DNA from: Rhizocola hellebori
GTDB taxonomy: Bacteria; Actinomycetota; Actinomycetes; Mycobacteriales; Micromonosporaceae
Direction: 5' to 3'
DNA length: 64,000 nt
Assembly: GCF_016862955.1 (NCBI RefSeq)
Contig: NZ_BONY01000003.1
Location: 160,376 to 224,375, forward strand
Shown: positions 61,337-64,000 of the stretch, piece by piece
Numbering within the stretch: position 1 is the first letter of the stretch
Layout of the letters: each line of letters begins with the position of its first letter
The notes under the pieces: generated by a model
The model's database searches: none
Seen by the model: only the letters and a program-made list of their open reading frames with translations
What the model was told of the DNA's origin: nothing
Made by a program: the position numbers and the translations under genes

Positions 61337-63301
61337 TTGCGTATTCACTCGCTGACGCGTTGCGTCGTGGCCGCCACCCTCATCGCAGCGACTGTCCTAA
61401 CTGCATCGTCTCCCTCCGCCGGGCAGTCCGTTGCCGCGGTTCCCCCGGACATCTCGCTTACCAACGTCAAAGCGCACCTGGCTCAGTTTCAGACCATCGC
61501 CACCAACAACGGCGGCACCCGGCGATCGACCACGGCCGGCTACACGGCCTCGGTGAACTACGTCTTCGATCGGCTGACCGCGGCCGGGTTCTCGGTGACC
61601 AAGCAGCCCTGCACCTCAGGCTGCACGTCAGGGGCCGGACCCAATGTGATCGCCGACTGGCCGGGCGGAAACGCCGAGAACGTTTACATGTTCGGCGCCC
61701 ATTTGGACAGTGTCACGGCGGGGCCGGGGATCAACGACAACGCCTCGGGATCGGCGACCCTGCTCGAGATCGCGCTGACGCTGGCTGCGCAAAACCCGAC
61801 GATGCTCAATCATGTGAGATTCGGTTGGTGGACCGATGAAGAGCAGGGGCTCAACGGCTCCGAGTTCTACGCCAACGGGCTTCCCGCGGCCGAGCGCACG
61901 AGGATCAAGGGGTACTACAACTTCGACATGGTCGCCTCGACCAATGGCGGGTATTTCATCAACCGCATCAGCAGCGCCACCGGGCTGGTACTGAAGACCT
62001 ACTACGACTCGATCGGCGTGCAGACCGAGGAGAACACCGAGGGCGCGGGGCGCTCCGACGACGCCTCGTTCAACGCGATCGGCGTGCAGACCAGTGGGGT
62101 GGCCGCGGGGGCCAGCCAGGTCAAGACCGCGGCACAGGTCGCCAAGTGGGGCGGCACCCAAGCGGCTTTCGACCCCTGCTATCACCGCGCGTGCGACACC
62201 AATCCGAGCAACATCAGTGACACCGTGCTGGACCGCAGCGGGGACGCGGCGGCCTACGCGCTGTGGACGCTGGCGGTGGGCGCACCTATCACCGACGACT
62301 TCTCGATGGCGGCCGCACCCGCGTCGGGCGCGCTGAACCCGGGCGGCTCGGTCTCCACCACCGTGAACACGACGATCACGCTGGGCAGCGGGCAGCCGGT
62401 CGCGCTGTCGGCCAGTGGCCTGCCGGCCGGGGCGACGGCCACCTTCAGCCCGTCGTCGATCACCTCCGGCGGATCGTCCACATTGTCCATTGCCACCACT
62501 GCGGCTACCGCTTCGGGAACCTATAACGTGACGATTACCGGGACGGGTACGGCGGTCACCCACACGACCACCTTCGGGCTCACGGTGAACGCCCTGCCGG
62601 GCTGTGTGCAGTCGAACGGCAACGACGTCACGATCCCGGACAACACCACGGTTTTCAGCGACATCACGATCACGGGCTGTGCAGGCAACGCGGGCACGGC
62701 GGCGACGGTAGAGGTGCACATCGTGCACACCTATATCGGTGACCTTGTGGTGTCCCTGCTGGCGCCCGACGGCAGCGCCTACGCGCTGCACAACCGGACG
62801 GGTGGCAGCGCGGACAACATCAACCAGACCTACACCGTGAACCTCAGCGCCGAAGTCGCCAACGGCACGTGGCGGCTGCGGGTGCAGGACGCCGCAAGCA
62901 ACGACGTCGGGCGCATCGACTCGTGGACGCTCACGCTGACCGGGACGGCCCCGCCCGCGTGTGCAGCCGTGACGAATGGCACCGATGTCACGATCTCCGA
63001 CAACACCACCGTTTTTAGCGACATCACGATTGCGGGCTGCTCGGGCAACGCGTCGAGCACGTCCACAGCTGAGGTGCACATCGTGCACACCTATCGCGGG
63101 GATCTGGTGGTGTCGCTGATCGCTCCCGACGGCACCGCCTACGTCATGCTCAACCGCAACGGCGGCAGCGCCGACAACGTCGACCAGACGTTCACCGTCA
63201 ACCTGTCCAGCGAGACCCGCAACGGCACGTGGCGGCTGCGGGTGCAGGACGCGGCGGGCGGCGACGTCGGCTTCATCAACAGCTGGACGCTGAGCGTCTA
63301 G
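61337..63301 (+). CDS. Secreted M28 zinc aminopeptidase with two P domains
   Basis: A 654-residue extracellular peptidase. Signal peptide about 1-34. The M28 domain (38-315) has all zinc and catalytic residues: His122 in FGAHLDSV, Asp134 in INDNASG, Glu168-Glu169 in TDEEQG, Asp197 in YNFDMVA and His283 in CYHRACD. An Ig-like beta domain (about 320-418) follows, then two proprotein-convertase P domains (423-537 and 541-654) that are near copies of each other ([22 protein letters not shown] and [22 protein letters not shown] regions). The start is TTG at 61337 with GAGGAG upstream. Confidence 0.9.
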   Translation: MRIHSLTRCVVAATLIAATVLTASSPSAGQSVAAVPPDISLTNVKAHLAQFQTIATNNGGTRRSTTAGYTASVNYVFDRLTAAGFSVTKQPCTSGCTSGAGPNVIADWPGGNAENVYMFGAHLDSVTAGPGINDNASGSATLLEIALTLAAQNPTMLNHVRFGWWTDEEQGLNGSEFYANGLPAAERTRIKGYYNFDMVASTNGGYFINRISSATGLVLKTYYDSIGVQTEENTEGAGRSDDASFNAIGVQTSGVAAGASQVKTAAQVAKWGGTQAAFDPCYHRACDTNPSNISDTVLDRSGDAAAYALWTLAVGAPITDDFSMAAAPASGALNPGGSVSTTVNTTITLGSGQPVALSASGLPAGATATFSPSSITSGGSSTLSIATTAATASGTYNVTITGTGTAVTHTTTFGLTVNALPGCVQSNGNDVTIPDNTTVFSDITITGCAGNAGTAATVEVHIVHTYIGDLVVSLLAPDGSAYALHNRTGGSADNINQTYTVNLSAEVANGTWRLRVQDAASNDVGRIDSWTLTLTGTAPPACAAVTNGTDVTISDNTTVFSDITIAGCSGNASSTSTAEVHIVHTYRGDLVVSLIAPDGTAYVMLNRNGGSADNVDQTFTVNLSSETRNGTWRLRVQDAAGGDVGFINSWTLSV

Positions 63302-63312
63302 CGGCCTATTGA

Positions 63313-63343
63313 GCCCGGCGCATGACCACGGTCTGCGCCGGGC
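63313..63343 (+). terminator. Hairpin terminator after the M28 peptidase gene
   Basis: A perfect 10-bp stem (GCCCGGCGCA / TGCGCCGGGC) with an 11-base loop, 12 bases past the stop codon. An A-run follows it, so on the minus strand it is also preceded by T's. Confidence 0.75.
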
Positions 63344-63412
63344 CTTCAAAAAAAATGAACTCTGTTGTAACGGCCATTTATGGCTCCCCTCTAGCATATA
63401 GAAAGATCCAAA

Positions 63413-63426
63413 TGTAACGTGTTCTA
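63413..63426. promoter_or_regulatory. KstR-type operator
   Basis: TGTAACGTGTTCTA is an exact match to TNNAACNNGTTNNA, the 14-bp consensus of KstR, the TetR repressor of cholesterol catabolism in mycobacteria and relatives. It ends one base before the ATG of the KstD-like gene and follows an AT-rich stretch (TAGCATATAG) that could be the -10 region. Confidence 0.7.
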
Positions 63427-63427
63427 A

Positions 63428-64000
63428 ATGACGGCTGTGATGGAGTTCGATGTCGTGGTGGTCGGGAGCGGGGCTGCCGGAATGACCGGCGCCCTGGCCG
63501 CGGCGAAGCGCGGCTTGGCCACCGTGGTGATCGAGAAAGCGCCCGTCTTCGGCGGTTCCACCGCCAGATCCGGTGCCGGCATCTGGATTCCGAACAACGA
63601 GGTGATCCTCTCTGCGGGTGTGCCCGACACCCCGGCCAAGGCGGCGACCTATCTCACCCGCGTGGTCAACGGAACCTCCCCGGCCGACAAACAGGCCGCC
63701 TTCCTCGCCGCCGGGCCTGCCATGATCTCCTTTGTGCTGCAGCACAGCCCGCTGCGTTTCCGTTGGATGGAAGGGTATTCCGACTACTTCCCGGAGTTCT
63801 CCGGCGGAATGCCCAACGGCCGCTCTATCGAGCCCGCGCCGCTGGACGGCAACATCCTCGGCCCGGAGCTGGCCAACCTGAACCCGAGCTACATCCCAAG
63901 CCCGGCCGGAACGGTCGTGCTCACCACCGACTACAAGTGGCTCAATCTCATTGCGCGCCATCCGAAAGGGCTCGCCACCGCCGCCGAAATCGTCAGCCGG
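63428..64000 (+). CDS. 3-ketosteroid delta-1-dehydrogenase-like flavoprotein, 3' end cut by window
   Basis: The 191 visible codons begin with a dinucleotide-binding fold, VVVVGSGAAGMTGALAAAKRG, then IEKAPVFGGSTARSGAGIWIPNN and, further on, RFRWMEGYSDYFPEFSGG. This matches FAD-dependent 3-ketosteroid dehydrogenases/fumarate-reductase-like flavoproteins, which introduce the C1-C2 double bond into the steroid A ring. The KstR-type operator just upstream supports a role in steroid degradation. ATG 63428 or 63440 may be the start. Confidence 0.85.
   Translation, partial: MTAVMEFDVVVVGSGAAGMTGALAAAKRGLATVVIEKAPVFGGSTARSGAGIWIPNNEVILSAGVPDTPAKAATYLTRVVNGTSPADKQAAFLAAGPAMISFVLQHSPLRFRWMEGYSDYFPEFSGGMPNGRSIEPAPLDGNILGPELANLNPSYIPSPAGTVVLTTDYKWLNLIARHPKGLATAAEIVSR

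Noticed and set aside
61628..63961. Long minus-strand ORF of 777 codons
   Set aside because: It is the antisense of the M28 peptidase and KstD-like genes, whose products have clear domains; the antisense product is low-complexity with no motif.

Overview
The window is GC-rich throughout and carries SARP/AfsR-type and XRE-NB-ARC-TPR regulators, a SigE-like ECF sigma factor, a Tat-exported haem peroxidase, many secreted hydrolases with actinobacterial signal peptides, and numerous GTG/TTG starts. This points to a chromosomal segment of a soil actinomycete, perhaps a Pseudonocardiales-type genus; the genus is an inference. The left edge cuts the 5' end of a DNA methyltransferase gene and the right edge cuts a KstD-like flavoprotein gene.

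Layout. 0-2 kb: N6-adenine methylase fused to one target-recognition domain. 2.1-4.3 kb: minus-strand trio (unknown, amidohydrolase, unknown). 4.5-9.1 kb: secreted Kelch protein, GGDEF-EAL protein, a small protein behind a motif-type promoter, and a secreted Cys-rich protein. 9.3-14.6 kb: XRE-NB-ARC-TPR regulator, methyltransferase with ArsR-like regulator, DUF2218-O-methyltransferase fusion, aldo/keto reductase. 14.7-22.9 kb: ABC exporter, ABC ATPase relic coupled to a GT-C-like membrane protein, membrane-anchored sigma factor, GNAT, Kelch lipoprotein, SUFU-domain protein, broken histidine kinase. 22.9-32 kb: secreted protein, pectinesterase, trypsin-like protease, SARP regulator with coupled GNAT, subtilase. 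32.4-37.8 kb: AraC regulator, RibD/DHFR-like reductase, PadR-ABC-FtsX export operon, PCD/VOC-like fusion. 37.9-46.1 kb: small secreted and membrane proteins, GH10 xylanase with two LamG-like domains, several gene relics, haem peroxidase.

46.4-58.3 kb is the most distinctive part. An intact tRNA-Ala(GGC) gene at 58193-58265 and a degenerate same-orientation copy of its 3' half plus flanking hairpin at 46393-46487 bracket about 12 kb. Between them lie a RelE/XRE toxin-antitoxin pair with a perfect palindromic operator, a winged-helix/dual-ATPase (HerA-like) pair, and, divergently, a tight four-gene operon: Abi/HEPN protein, ABC/OLD-type ATPase, TOPRIM-like protein, DUF262 protein. I read this as a tRNA-associated defence island. 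The ATPase-TOPRIM pair resembles the logic of PARIS/OLD/Gabija, but the full four-gene combination is not one I can match to a named system. No integrase was found, so the island looks immobile.

58.3-64 kb returns to housekeeping-type genes (AlgH/YqgE, nucleosidase), a 58-bp tandem repeat, a lipoprotein with a small helical protein, an M28 peptidase with two P domains, and the start of a steroid-dehydrogenase-like gene preceded by an exact match to the KstR operator consensus. Several relics (ABC ATPase, histidine kinase, PIN toxin, asparagine synthetase C-terminus, TPR-like gene, immunity-like gene) show that this is a region of ongoing gene decay and turnover.
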